NCBI RefSeq assembly: GCF_001984575.1
Contig: NZ_LZNS01000001.1
Coordinates: 2,900,872-2,964,871 of the forward strand
Source: Streptomyces sp. MP131-18
GTDB taxonomy: Bacteria > Actinomycetota > Actinomycetes > Streptomycetales > Streptomycetaceae
DNA: 64,000 nt
Reading direction: 5' to 3'
Position numbers and translations under genes: made by a program. The notes beneath the pieces were generated by a model. The model saw nothing but the letters and a program-made list of their open reading frames with translations. It did no database searches and was not told the origin of the DNA. Numbering within the stretch: the stretch's first letter is position 1; the number at the start of each line of letters is the position of its first letter. Positions 1 to 8,282 of this stretch are shown one piece after another.

Positions 1-192
1 GACCGCGGCGGGGGTGAGGTGTGCCCACAGTACGCGGATGGCGGCAGAGAAGCCCTTCGTGTCCAGTTCCCCTGCCGCGAACCGCACTTCGAGTTCCGTC
101 AGCTCGGCCAGCGTGCCGATCTGACGGGCCACCTCAAGATTGGCCGTCGTACCGCGCAGGAGTGTTCCGTCCATGTCGAAGACGTGCAGCAT
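1..192 (-). CDS. HAD-superfamily phosphatase, N-terminal part (runs off the left edge)
   Basis: Leftward frame open from an ATG at 192 to the window edge, 64 residues visible. It begins MLHVFDMDGTLLRG, which contains the DxDGTL nucleophile motif of HAD hydrolases. The following helices resemble SerB/HAD-IB phosphatases, which dephosphorylate small phosphorylated metabolites in the cytoplasm. A purine-rich GAAAGGG lies just upstream of the ATG as ribosome binding site. The cap and the other catalytic motifs are outside the window, so the substrate cannot be judged. The aldo/keto reductase behind it on the same strand ends 46 nt upstream, so the two may be cotranscribed. Confidence 0.8.
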   Translation of the reverse strand, partial: MLHVFDMDGTLLRGTTANLEVARQIGTLAELTELEVRFAAGELDTKGFSAAIRVLWAHLTPAAV

Positions 193-238
193 GACATGCC
201 CTTTCACCGGTGTCCGCCAGGGGCGCCGCCCTTCATCC

Positions 239-1228
239 TCACCTACCGGTGTCGATCCCGGCCAGGTAGCTTTCGTCCGCCTGCGCCCCGGCCACCGAGC
301 CGGGCGGCACCAGCTTCTCGAGCTGCTGGAAGACGGCCTCGTCCAGCGACAGGTCCGCCGCCGCCGCGTTCGCCCGCACGTTGGGCACGCGGCGCGTGCC
401 CGGAATCGGGACGGTGCCGCGGTGCAGCAGCCAGGCCAGTGCGAGCTGTGCGGTCGTGATGCCCTGCTCCGCCGCCAGGGCGGCCAGCGCGTCGACGAGT
501 GTCAGATTCCGGCCGAGGTTGCCGGGCTGGAAGCGGGGGTTGCCGCGGCGCCAGTCCTGCGGGCCGAGGTCCGCGGTCCCGCGCACGGAGCCGCCGAGCA
601 GCCCTCGTCCCAGCGGGCTGTACGCGACGAACGCGGTGCCCAGCTCGGCGCAGGTCGCCAGCAGTTCGTCCTCCGGTGCCCGGTTGAAGAGCGAGTACTC
701 GGTTTGCAGGGCCGCGACGGGATGCACCGCGTGTGCGCGGCGCAGCGTGGCCGGGGACACCTCGGACAGCCCGATGTGTCCGATCTTCCCCGCCGTGACC
801 AACTCGGCAAGAGCACCGACGGTTTCCTCGATCGGCGTGGTCGGGTCGAGCCGGTGGAGGTAGTACACCTCTACATGGTCGGTGCCCAGCCGCTCCAGGC
901 TGGCGTCGAGGGCTCGGCGCACGTACGCGGGGCGGCCGAGTCCGCTCAGCAGTTGCCCGTCGGCGCCCTGGTTCCCGCCGAACTTCGTGGCCAGGACGAT
1001 CTCTTCGCGGCGCGCCCCCAGGACCCTGCCGATCATCCGCTCGCTGTAGCCGTCGCCGTAGATGTCGGCCGTGTCGACAAGTGTGATGCCGGCGTCCACG
1101 GCCGCGAGCAGGGCCGCCTCGGCGTCCTCGGCCGCCACCTCGTCGTACACGTTCGTCACCAGCGTCATGGCACCGAACCCGACCGCCGATACGAGCGGCC
1201 CATGCTGACCCAGGCTGCGATAGCGCAC
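239..1228 (-). CDS. Aldo/keto reductase
   Basis: A 329-residue NAD(P)H-dependent aldo/keto reductase with a TIM-barrel fold, of the usual length. The catalytic tetrad is visible: Asp and Tyr in DTADIYGDG, Lys in ATKFGG and His in YYLHRLD. The C-terminal part (AWLLHRGTVPIPGTRR) is the cofactor-binding segment typical of the AKR family acting on small aldehydes. The chosen start is GTG, 7 nt after a GGGAG ribosome binding site. A perfect 19-bp palindrome about 100 bp upstream probably holds its regulator. It is cytoplasmic and its substrate is unknown. Family assignment is firm. Confidence 0.93.
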   Translation of the reverse strand: MRYRSLGQHGPLVSAVGFGAMTLVTNVYDEVAAEDAEAALLAAVDAGITLVDTADIYGDGYSERMIGRVLGARREEIVLATKFGGNQGADGQLLSGLGRPAYVRRALDASLERLGTDHVEVYYLHRLDPTTPIEETVGALAELVTAGKIGHIGLSEVSPATLRRAHAVHPVAALQTEYSLFNRAPEDELLATCAELGTAFVAYSPLGRGLLGGSVRGTADLGPQDWRRGNPRFQPGNLGRNLTLVDALAALAAEQGITTAQLALAWLLHRGTVPIPGTRRVPNVRANAAAADLSLDEAVFQQLEKLVPPGSVAGAQADESYLAGIDTGR

Positions 1229-1318
1229 GATGCATCTCCCTTTTGCTCTTCGGGCTCACGCCGATTCGCCACCGATCCTGGCGTGCCGCGCGGACGCTCA
1301 GCCAGTGCCCAGCGGAAA

Positions 1319-1337
1319 CTAGCCCTGGCAGGGCTAG
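1319..1337. promoter_or_regulatory. Perfect inverted repeat upstream of the aldo/keto reductase
   Basis: CTAGCCCTG-G-CAGGGCTAG is a perfect palindrome with 9-bp arms and one central base, inside the 241-bp gap between the reductase and the GrpB gene. It lies 91-109 bp upstream of the reductase GTG. On the reductase strand TAGTTT overlaps its downstream edge and could be a -10 box. Such symmetry fits a dimeric repressor or a MerR-type activator, but no regulator gene lies next to it here. The rest of this gap shows nothing else. Confidence 0.6.
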
Positions 1338-1469
1338 GAACGGCTTCTGCCGACACGCTGGACCAGCGGGTCGTCACGTACCCGGCAGAGCCGGGCAGCC
1401 CGTCGCGGGCCACGCCGGGCATACGCCGGGAAACGCGAGGAGCGGGACGGGGCGCCCTTGCTGCCATAG

Positions 1470-2042
1470 TCAGGCGGGCGGCTGCCAGCCGGTCGCGGCG
1501 GCCCAGTGCTCCGCCGCACCCATGAGCACCTCGGTGGCCGGCGCCTTGATCTGGCCGTATTCCAGCCAGTCGGGCACGGTGGCGGACAGGCGCTGCTTGA
1601 AAGCGCCCCAGGCGCGGCGGGCGTCCGCGTCGGCCCGCAGGTAGTCGCGGAAGAGCAGCGCGAAACGGGCATTCGGGCCGTCGGTCTCGCGCACGTGGAC
1701 GTTGCAGGTGCGCGCGCCGACCGGCGGAGCAAACACCAGCTTGGCGCACCGGACTCCGCCGCTGACCTCGGTGCGGTTCCACGGCTCCGGCCGGCAGCGG
1801 AAACCGATCGCCGTCATCAGGGGCACGTCCACGGCCTCGGCCACGCCGCGGACCCGCACCTGTACGTCGATGCAGTCCTTCGCGGGCAGCCCCGGCACGG
1901 CGGTGGAGCCCACGTGTTCCACCGCGATCGCCCGCGCGCCCAGTGCCGCACGCAGGGCCGCGGCCAGCCGGTCGAACTCGGCCGCCCATCCGGCCCGGTG
2001 GTCGACCACCTCGACCGGGCGCCACTCGTCCGGAAACGGCAT
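1470..2042 (-). CDS. GrpB family protein (nucleotidyltransferase fold)
   Basis: A 190-residue protein of the GrpB/UPF0157 family, which has a nucleotidyltransferase-like fold. The hallmark is VEHVGSTAVPGLPAKDCIDVQV, shown here over residues of the first third (key residues H, GST, PGL, K, D.D). Some family members are CoaE C-terminal extensions, but this one is free-standing and its role is unknown. The frame is open further upstream to 2201, but ATG 2042 (MPFPDEWRPVE) follows a GAGGAG ribosome binding site at good spacing and fits family length. ATG 2081 is an alternative. The 199 bp between it and mrpG hold no convincing gene. Confidence 0.85.
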   Translation of the reverse strand: MPFPDEWRPVEVVDHRAGWAAEFDRLAAALRAALGARAIAVEHVGSTAVPGLPAKDCIDVQVRVRGVAEAVDVPLMTAIGFRCRPEPWNRTEVSGGVRCAKLVFAPPVGARTCNVHVRETDGPNARFALLFRDYLRADADARRAWGAFKQRLSATVPDWLEYGQIKAPATEVLMGAAEHWAAATGWQPPA

Positions 2043-2241
2043 CTCGGCACGCTCCTCCCCCAGGCATCCCGCACGCACCATCGAAGGAGATCGTATGACG
2101 CACCGCAGCACCTCGGGGCCCGGTCCGGCACGCCGGCCCGTGCCCGAAAGGGCTGCCCGGCCCGCGACTCGGCCACGACGTCGTCCGGAAGCCGCTCGCA
2201 CGGCGCCGCTCGGCGGCCGACCGCTTCCGGGCAGACGGGCT

Positions 2242-2643
2242 CTAGCCGTTGCCGCGCTCCTGGGCGTCCTCGCGGGGCTCGGCGGGCTCGCCGCTCTCGC
2301 GGCGCGCGTCGGCCGCGAGCCGGTCGGCGAGTTCGTCCATGACCAGGCCCGGCCGGTAGATCTCTCCCGTACGGTACGCGGTTCTGCCGACGACCTGCCC
2401 GGTCACCGGCACGGTGATCAGCTGGAAGACGGCGACGAGCAGCAGCGCCCACGCAAACTTGACCGAAACCTGCAACTCGGTGCCCAGCAGGATGAGGACA
2501 ACGCCGAGCGTCTGCGCCTTCGCGGCGGCGTGCAGGCGGCAGATGGCATCGGGGAACCGCAGAACCCCGACCCCGGCCAGCAGGCAGAAGAGGGCGCCCA
2601 CCAGCATCAGCACGGAAGAGACGACGTTCGTCAGGGCGGTCAC
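2242..2643 (-). CDS. mrpG: Mrp Na+/H+ antiporter subunit G
   Basis: A 133-residue membrane subunit with three predicted transmembrane helices in the first 95 residues and a hydrophilic acidic tail. It matches the MrpG/MnhG/PhaG family (VGVLRFPDAICRLHAAAKAQTLG). As part of the hetero-oligomeric Mrp complex it helps exchange cytoplasmic Na+ (or K+) for external H+. It is the last gene of the operon and its ATG overlaps the mrpF stop by 4 nt, which suggests translational coupling. Each subunit is normally needed for complex assembly. Confidence 0.93.
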   Translation of the reverse strand: MTALTNVVSSVLMLVGALFCLLAGVGVLRFPDAICRLHAAAKAQTLGVVLILLGTELQVSVKFAWALLLVAVFQLITVPVTGQVVGRTAYRTGEIYRPGLVMDELADRLAADARRESGEPAEPREDAQERGNG

Positions 2644-2906
2644 CGGATGTCCTCCCGCTCCCCCACCAGGTGGGCTGCGGTGACCGATCCGATGAAGCCG
2701 AGCAGCGCCAGGACCAGCAGCAGGGGAACGGAGCGCCCGGCGTCGTTGGCCGCGACGTGCACCGCCAGGGCCGAGACGATCAGGGTCACCAGCACGTCGA
2801 GCGAGACGATCCGGTCCAGCACACTGGGGCCGCGCACCAAGCGCACCAGCGTCAGCAGCGCGGACACGGACAGCATGATGAGGGTGAGGGCAAAGACCAC
2901 GTTCAC
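2640..2906 (-). CDS. mrpF: Mrp Na+/H+ antiporter subunit F
   Basis: An 88-residue, three-helix membrane protein of the MrpF/MnhF family (RGPSVLDRIVSLDVLVTLIV). The GTG start at 2906 is chosen because it overlaps the mrpE stop codon as GTGA and gives the usual family length. The same frame runs far upstream, but that is antisense noise inside mrpE and mrpD. It works only as part of the Mrp complex in the cytoplasmic membrane. It is coupled to its neighbours by 4-nt overlaps at both ends. Confidence 0.92.
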   Translation of the reverse strand: MNVVFALTLIMLSVSALLTLVRLVRGPSVLDRIVSLDVLVTLIVSALAVHVAANDAGRSVPLLLVLALLGFIGSVTAAHLVGEREDIR

Positions 2907-3412
2907 TTGGGGGCCTCCTTGGGTGCCTCCTTGAGTGCGGACACCGTGGCCCGCTCGGCCTGCCGCACGGAGCGGCGGCGGCGTTCGGCCTCCGCCCGGG
3001 TACCCGCGGGCAGCCCGTGCACGTACAGCACCCGGCGTTCGCGGTCGATTTCGAGTACGAGGCTGCCCGGGCTCATGGCGGTGAAGAACACGGTGGCGGC
3101 GATGATCACGTCGCTGTCCTCCTCCAGAGGCACCTCCATGACCGCGGCGGGTACGTGCCCGCCGTGCCGGATCGCGGCCCACGCCACGGAGGTGGCGGAG
3201 CTGACGAGCTGGATCAGGAGGTGCCAGAAGAGGCCGATCAGCCGCAGCGGGCGCAGGGTGACCCGCAGGTCGACCGCCGGCATGCGGAACGCGGCGCGGA
3301 CCGCGATGACGACGGCGAGGCCGCCGATCAGCACCACCGCACTGACCGACCCCCAGAGCATGAGCCACAACAGCAACAGCCAGAGCGGCTGGACCAGGTA
3401 ACGCAACGTCAT
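2903..3412 (-). CDS. mrpE: Mrp Na+/H+ antiporter subunit E
   Basis: A 169-residue protein of the MrpE/MnhE family. Two N-terminal hydrophobic segments (PLWLLLLWLMLWGSV, VVLIGGLAVVIAV) are followed by a cytoplasmic domain containing the conserved SPGSLVLEIDRE stretch. Typical family length is 160-170 residues. It lies 9 nt after mrpD and overlaps mrpF by 4 nt. In the complex MrpE sits in the peripheral membrane part of the antiporter. The C-terminus carries a short EAPKEAPK duplication. Confidence 0.93.
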   Translation of the reverse strand: MTLRYLVQPLWLLLLWLMLWGSVSAVVLIGGLAVVIAVRAAFRMPAVDLRVTLRPLRLIGLFWHLLIQLVSSATSVAWAAIRHGGHVPAAVMEVPLEEDSDVIIAATVFFTAMSPGSLVLEIDRERRVLYVHGLPAGTRAEAERRRRSVRQAERATVSALKEAPKEAPK

Positions 3413-3421
3413 GCTTCCTCC

Positions 3422-4900
3422 TCAGCGGGCGAGCAGGTCGTGGGCGGCGCGTTCGCTCAGCTCGGCCAGCGGTCCGGCTCCTGCCGCGATGGCCAGGCCG
3501 ACGAGCACGATGCCCGCGGTGGCGCCGACGGTCAGCCGCTGGTGGCCGGAGGGCCCGGCGACCGGCGAGGAGACGGCGCGCCACATCCGGACCATGGCGT
3601 ACAGCGTGAGCAGGCTGGTGACGAGCGCGGCGGCGGACATCAGGTAGGCGGCGGTCCCTCCGTCGGCGACCGCGGCCTTCAGCAGGGCGAATTTGGCGAT
3701 GAATCCGGAGAAGGGCGGGATACCGGCCATGCTCAGCGCGGGCAGCAGGAAGAGGGCGGTGACGACGGGAGGAGTTCCGTGCTGCTCGGCCGCGCCGGCG
3801 CCCTCGGAGGAGTCGCGGGATTCGAGACGGTGCAGCGCCGCGGTGCCGGTTCTGGCCACCACCAGTCCCGCAACGAGGAACAGCCCGGCCTGCACGACGA
3901 TGTGATGAATGATGTAGAGGATGGCGCCGGTGAAGCCCGCGACGTCGAAGAGTGCAATGCCGAACAGCATGAACCCGATATGGCTGACGAGGGTGAAGGA
4001 CAGCAGCCGGTTGATGTCGTCCTGGGCGATGGCGCCGAGGATGCCGACGAGCATCGTCAGCACCGCCGCGCCGGCCACCAGCCACCACGTGTCCTCCCGC
4101 GGGAAGAGCTGCGACTGGGTGCGGATCATCGCGTAGACGCCGACCTTGGTGAGCAGCGCCGCGAAGACGGCGGTGATCGGCGCCGGGGCGGTGGGATAGC
4201 CGTCGGGGAGCCAGAAGTGCAGCGGCACGACGGCGGCCTTGATGGCGAAGACCACGAGCAGGAACGCACCGAGCGCCGAGCGCACACCGTCGTCGAGCCC
4301 CGCGGTCCGCTCGGCCAGTTCGGTGAGGTTGACGGTGCCGGTGGCCGCGTAGATCAGGGCGACGGCCGTCAGGAACAGGAGCGAGGACATGAGGCTGGTC
4401 ATCGTGTACGTCATGCCGGCGCGCACGCGCGCGGCTCCGGCGTTCAGCGTGATCAGCACGTAGGAGGAGGCGAGCATCACTTCGAACGCGACGAACAAGT
4501 TGAACAGGTCACCCGAGAGGAAGGCCAGGCTCACGCCGCTGACGAGGAGCAGATACGCGGGGTGGAACGGGACGATCGAGGAGCCGGCACGGTCCGGCGT
4601 GCCCTGCCCGATGGCGAACAGCAGCACGGCGAGGGCGACCAGCACCGCCACCGCCAGCAGCAGCGCGGACAGCAGGTCGGCCGCGAGCGTGATGCCGAGG
4701 GTCGGTGCCCACCCGCCGAACGCGACCTCCGCGCGGCCGTCGCGGTCCACGGCGACGAGCAGGAGCACGGCGTCGACGAAGACCGCCGACAGCACCAGCA
4801 CGGTCAGCAGCCGCTGCGCGAAGCCGTGACGGGACAGGCCGAGCGAGATCCCGGCCGCGAGGATCGGCAGCATCACCGGCAGCGAGACCAACCATGTCAT
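3422..4900 (-). CDS. mrpD: Mrp Na+/H+ antiporter subunit D
   Basis: A 492-residue polytopic protein of about 14 helices, homologous to the NuoL/M/N proton-channel subunits of complex I. It has the conserved Lys/His transmembrane segments, for example AIKAAVVPLHFWLPDGYPTAP and DINRLLSFTLVSHIGFM. Length is typical of MrpD. With MrpA it supplies the ion-translocating channels of the antiporter, which handles alkaline and salt stress. Its ATG overlaps the mrpC stop by 4 nt. Confidence 0.95.
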   Translation of the reverse strand: MTWLVSLPVMLPILAAGISLGLSRHGFAQRLLTVLVLSAVFVDAVLLLVAVDRDGRAEVAFGGWAPTLGITLAADLLSALLLAVAVLVALAVLLFAIGQGTPDRAGSSIVPFHPAYLLLVSGVSLAFLSGDLFNLFVAFEVMLASSYVLITLNAGAARVRAGMTYTMTSLMSSLLFLTAVALIYAATGTVNLTELAERTAGLDDGVRSALGAFLLVVFAIKAAVVPLHFWLPDGYPTAPAPITAVFAALLTKVGVYAMIRTQSQLFPREDTWWLVAGAAVLTMLVGILGAIAQDDINRLLSFTLVSHIGFMLFGIALFDVAGFTGAILYIIHHIVVQAGLFLVAGLVVARTGTAALHRLESRDSSEGAGAAEQHGTPPVVTALFLLPALSMAGIPPFSGFIAKFALLKAAVADGGTAAYLMSAAALVTSLLTLYAMVRMWRAVSSPVAGPSGHQRLTVGATAGIVLVGLAIAAGAGPLAELSERAAHDLLAR

Positions 4901-5337
4901 CCGCCCTCCTCCCCTCGCCTGTCGCCGGAGCCGACGGGGCCGCGGGCGCGGGGGCCGCCGCCGAAGCCGTCGTCGCCCTCGTCCTCGTCGTCCTCGACGT
5001 CCGCGGTCGGCTCGGTGTCGGCGCGTTCCCTGACGTCGCCGATGCGGCGGTCCTCGATGTCGTCGGGCACCTCGTCGTGCCCCGACAGCCGCCAGGACCG
5101 GTAGGCGAGCGCGAGCAGGAAGGTGGTGATCCCGAAGGTGATGACGATGGCCGTCAGCGCCATGGCCTGGGGCAGCGGGTCGGCGCCGCCGGTGGTCAGC
5201 AGCAGCAGGTTGGTGCCGTGCCCGAGCACGATGAAGCCGAGCAGAATCCGCGTCAGGGACCGCTGGAGCATCAGGTGGACGCCGGCGGCGAACAGGCCGC
5301 CCACCACCAGCGCCATGGTCAGGTCGAGGCTCTTCAT
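4897..5337 (-). CDS. mrpC: Mrp Na+/H+ antiporter subunit C
   Basis: A 146-residue, three-helix protein homologous to NuoK (GLFAAGVHLMLQRSLTRILLGF, GHGTNLLLL). It carries an acidic cytoplasmic C-terminal tail of about 45 residues (VEDDEDEGDDGF) that is longer than in Bacillus MrpC. The ATG shares one base with the mrpA stop (TGATG). It overlaps mrpD by 4 nt. It is part of the membrane core of the Mrp complex. Confidence 0.94.
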   Translation of the reverse strand: MKSLDLTMALVVGGLFAAGVHLMLQRSLTRILLGFIVLGHGTNLLLLTTGGADPLPQAMALTAIVITFGITTFLLALAYRSWRLSGHDEVPDDIEDRRIGDVRERADTEPTADVEDDEDEGDDGFGGGPRARGPVGSGDRRGEEGG

Positions 5338-8156
5338 CAGGCTCGCGCTCCCTCCGCGGCGGACAGCAGCTTGAGGATCACGCCGACGACCAGCACGTAC
5401 ACCCCGATGTCGAAGCTCAGGGACGTGCTGACGTGCAGCCAGGTCGTGGCGGACAGCGGTTCACCGCCGAAGGCGAGCGGCACGAGCCCCGTTCCGGCGG
5501 CCAGGACGAGGCCGCCGCCCGCCACGATGCCGGGGTCGATGGGCGCGACGAGACCCAGGTCGGTGCGCCCGCCGACGAGGTAGCGCAGCACGAACGCCTG
5601 CCCGGCGACCAGTCCCCCGGCGAAGCCGCCGCCCGGCCCGTAGTGGCCGAAGAACAGCAGGAAGACGGAGAAGACCAGGATGGAGGGGAACAGCACGCGG
5701 GTGAGGACTTCCATCGCCACGGAACGTTCGGCGCCGGGGCGTTCCGCCACGCCGGGCAGCCAGTGCTGGCGCGGCTGGTCCCAGCGGGCGGCGGGCGACC
5801 GTTCCGGCGGCTGGTCACGTGCGTAGACGGGCGGCTCCTGGGGCCCGGTCACGGGCGCGGTCTGGCCCGGCTCCGCGTCCTCGCCGCCCCAGACACGCAC
5901 GAGGCTGACCACACCGATCGCGGTGACAAGGAGGACGGAGATCTCACCGAGGGTGTCCAGGGCGCGGAAGTCGACGATGATCGCGTTCACGGCGTTCTCG
6001 CTGCCGGTCTCGGCGAGGTGCCGCGCATAGTCGGGGGCGTCGGAGCCGTCGCGCCGCGCCTGCGTCGCGACGAGCGCGAACACCGCCACCAGCGTGCCGG
6101 TGGCCAGCGCGACCGCGGCGCGCACCCAGCGGCCCCTGGCCGACGGGCTCTCCGGGGTGAACCGCGGCGGCAGCCGGCGCAGCACCAGCACGACGACGAC
6201 GAGGGTGAGGGACTCCACGAGGAACTGGGTGAGCGCCAGGTCCAGCGCGTCGCGCGCCACGAAGAGGCAGGCCACGCCGTAGCCGACGGCGCCGGTGAGC
6301 AGCACGGCCGCCAGCCGGTGGCGGATCATCGTGGCCGCGAGGGCGGCGCCGAGGACGATGGCGGCGGGGGCGAGTTCGGTCCACGACCGCCACAGGTCGA
6401 CGTGGCCGGTCGGGGAGGCGCCGGACAGCAGAGTGACGAACGAGAGCAGCACGACCGTGGCGAGGACGACGGTGAGATAGAACGGCAGCGAGCCGACCTG
6501 GGTGACGCGGGTGAAGCTGATCGCGAACGCGCCGAGCCCGCGGATCGACGCGCGGTACCCGCCCTGCGCATCGGGCAGCCGCGGCAGCGAGGACCTGAAC
6601 GCGGCCATCCCGCGGCGGCCGAGGTGCATCGCGAGACCGAGCAGCAGGGTCAGGACGGACAGTCCCAGGACCCAGGTGAAGCCATGCCACAGCGCCAGGT
6701 GGTACGGCTTGTCACCGGCGGGCGGCTGGTAGGCGTCGGCGTACGGGCCGGTCAGGCCGTCGGTGACGCCGGGCAGCAGACCGAGGGCCGCGCCGAGCGC
6801 GGCCGGCACCGCCGCCGGCGCGAGGAACGCGGCGGCCGGTCGGCGCGCGGGCGTGTCGGGCAGACCGGGTTTCGCCGCGAACGCGCCCCACAGGTACCGC
6901 GCGGACAGGGCGACGGTCAGCACCGAGCCGGCGAACAGGGCGAGCGGGGTCCACGGCACTCCCGCGACGCCGCCATGCAGGAAGGCGTCGTAGCGGGCCT
7001 CCTCGCCGATGAAGCCGAGCAGTGGCGGCAGCCCTGCCATGGAGGCGGCGGCGAGCACGGCGACGGCGCAGGTGGCGGGCAGTCGTGCGCCGAGCCGGGA
7101 CAGCCGCCGCAGGTCGCGGGTGCCGGCCTGGTGGTCGATGACGCCGGTGACCATGAAGAGGCTGGACTTGAAAAGCGCGTGCGCGAGCAGCATGACGGCG
7201 CCGGCCACCGCCGCGGTTCTGGTGCCGGCGCCGAGCAGCGCGATCAGCATGCCGAGTTCGCTGATCGTGCCCCAGGCCAGCAGCCGTTTGAGGTCCTTCT
7301 CGCGCAGCGCCCGCCAGGCGCCGAGCACCATCGTCGTGAGACCCGCGGTGAGGACCAGCAGGCGCCAGGGCGCGACGTCGGCGAAGCCGGGCGCCAGCCG
7401 CGCCACCAGGTACACGCCGGCCTTGACCATGGCGGCGGCGTGCAGGTAGGCGCTGACCGGGGTGGGCGCGACCATGGCGACGGGCAGCCAGGAGTGGAAC
7501 GGCATCTGCGCCGACTTGGTGAACGCGCCGACGAGGATCAGTACCAGGGCCACCGGGACGTACCCGCCGCGCGGCGGGTCCGCGATCAGTTCGGAGAGCC
7601 GGTAGCTGTCCCCGGCCCGGCCGAGCATGATCAGGCCGAGCAGCATCGTCAGGCCGCCGAGGACGGTTGTCAGCAGGGCCTGTTCGGCGGCGCGGCGCCG
7701 TTCCGTGTCGGGTCTGCGGCCGGCGATGAGGAGGAAGGAGACGACGGTGGTGAGTTCCCAGAAGGTGTAGAGCAGCAGCAGGTGGTCCGCGATGACCAGG
7801 CCGAGCATGACCCCGGCGAACGCCAGCAGCCAGCCGGCCTCCCGGCCCGCGTCGCGGCCGCGGTAGTAGTAGGCGCCGTAGGCGAGGACCAGGGCCCCGA
7901 TGCCGCTGACGATCAGCACCATCAGCAGGGACAGCGGGTCGAGCCGCACGTCGAGGCGCAGGCCGAGGGCGGGTACCCAGGCGAGGCTTTCGTGCTGGGG
8001 TTCGCCGTCGAGCACGCGGCCCGCGCGGGTGAATGCCCATACGAGGGTGGCCAGCGGCGGGAGCGCCGCGACGGCCCACGCCGCGCGGCCCAGGCGCGGC
8101 GCCAGCAGCGGCACCAGCGCGGCGACGCCGAGGTGGGCGACCACCAGCACCAACAT
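5337..8156 (-). CDS. mrpA: Mrp Na+/H+ antiporter subunit A with fused subunit B domain
   Basis: A 939-residue polytopic protein, first gene of the operon. Residues 1-500 are the NuoL-like channel (HSWLPVAMVAPTPVSAYLHAA, LKRLLAWGTISELG). The middle carries the MrpA extension with further helices. The last 150 residues contain the MrpB signature GHYGPGGGFAGGLVAGQAF, so subunit B is fused to A, as in many actinobacteria, and no separate mrpB exists. ATG 8156 follows GGGAG by 8 nt. Function is inferred from the family: secondary Na+/H+ antiport driven by the proton gradient. Confidence 0.95.
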   Translation of the reverse strand: MLVLVVAHLGVAALVPLLAPRLGRAAWAVAALPPLATLVWAFTRAGRVLDGEPQHESLAWVPALGLRLDVRLDPLSLLMVLIVSGIGALVLAYGAYYYRGRDAGREAGWLLAFAGVMLGLVIADHLLLLYTFWELTTVVSFLLIAGRRPDTERRRAAEQALLTTVLGGLTMLLGLIMLGRAGDSYRLSELIADPPRGGYVPVALVLILVGAFTKSAQMPFHSWLPVAMVAPTPVSAYLHAAAMVKAGVYLVARLAPGFADVAPWRLLVLTAGLTTMVLGAWRALREKDLKRLLAWGTISELGMLIALLGAGTRTAAVAGAVMLLAHALFKSSLFMVTGVIDHQAGTRDLRRLSRLGARLPATCAVAVLAAASMAGLPPLLGFIGEEARYDAFLHGGVAGVPWTPLALFAGSVLTVALSARYLWGAFAAKPGLPDTPARRPAAAFLAPAAVPAALGAALGLLPGVTDGLTGPYADAYQPPAGDKPYHLALWHGFTWVLGLSVLTLLLGLAMHLGRRGMAAFRSSLPRLPDAQGGYRASIRGLGAFAISFTRVTQVGSLPFYLTVVLATVVLLSFVTLLSGASPTGHVDLWRSWTELAPAAIVLGAALAATMIRHRLAAVLLTGAVGYGVACLFVARDALDLALTQFLVESLTLVVVVLVLRRLPPRFTPESPSARGRWVRAAVALATGTLVAVFALVATQARRDGSDAPDYARHLAETGSENAVNAIIVDFRALDTLGEISVLLVTAIGVVSLVRVWGGEDAEPGQTAPVTGPQEPPVYARDQPPERSPAARWDQPRQHWLPGVAERPGAERSVAMEVLTRVLFPSILVFSVFLLFFGHYGPGGGFAGGLVAGQAFVLRYLVGGRTDLGLVAPIDPGIVAGGGLVLAAGTGLVPLAFGGEPLSATTWLHVSTSLSFDIGVYVLVVGVILKLLSAAEGARA

Positions 8157-8200
8157 GCAGCCGCTCCCTCACCTCGTCGTCGACGGCTCCCGCATGGGTT

Positions 8201-8226
8201 CCCTGTGATCAGCAGAAATAACAGGG
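8201..8226. promoter_or_regulatory. Inverted repeat in the mrp promoter region
   Basis: CCCTGT and ACAGGG are inverted with a 14-nt, AT-richer spacer, 45-70 bp upstream of mrpA in the 126-bp gap after the hydroxyacid dehydrogenase stop. It could be an operator or part of the mrp promoter. The spacer (GATCAGCAGAAATA) is the only low-GC stretch of this gap. No regulator can be named. Confidence 0.35.
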
Positions 8227-8282
8227 TTTGAGCCGAATGGCCGCCGGAGGGCACGGACGAGGCGGACGGGCCGGACGGGGCG

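Noticed and set aside
2095..2320. Rightward ORF with a strong AAGGAG site and ATG at 2095, encoding an Arg-rich start and a hydrophobic stretch
   Set aside because: The hydrophobic part is the antisense of the hydrophilic mrpG tail, and the frame continues through mrpG without independent support.
5433..8231. 932-codon open frame antisense to mrpA
   Set aside because: Gly/Asp/Glu/Arg/Gln-rich composition is the typical shadow of GC-rich coding DNA; mrpA on the other strand is certain.
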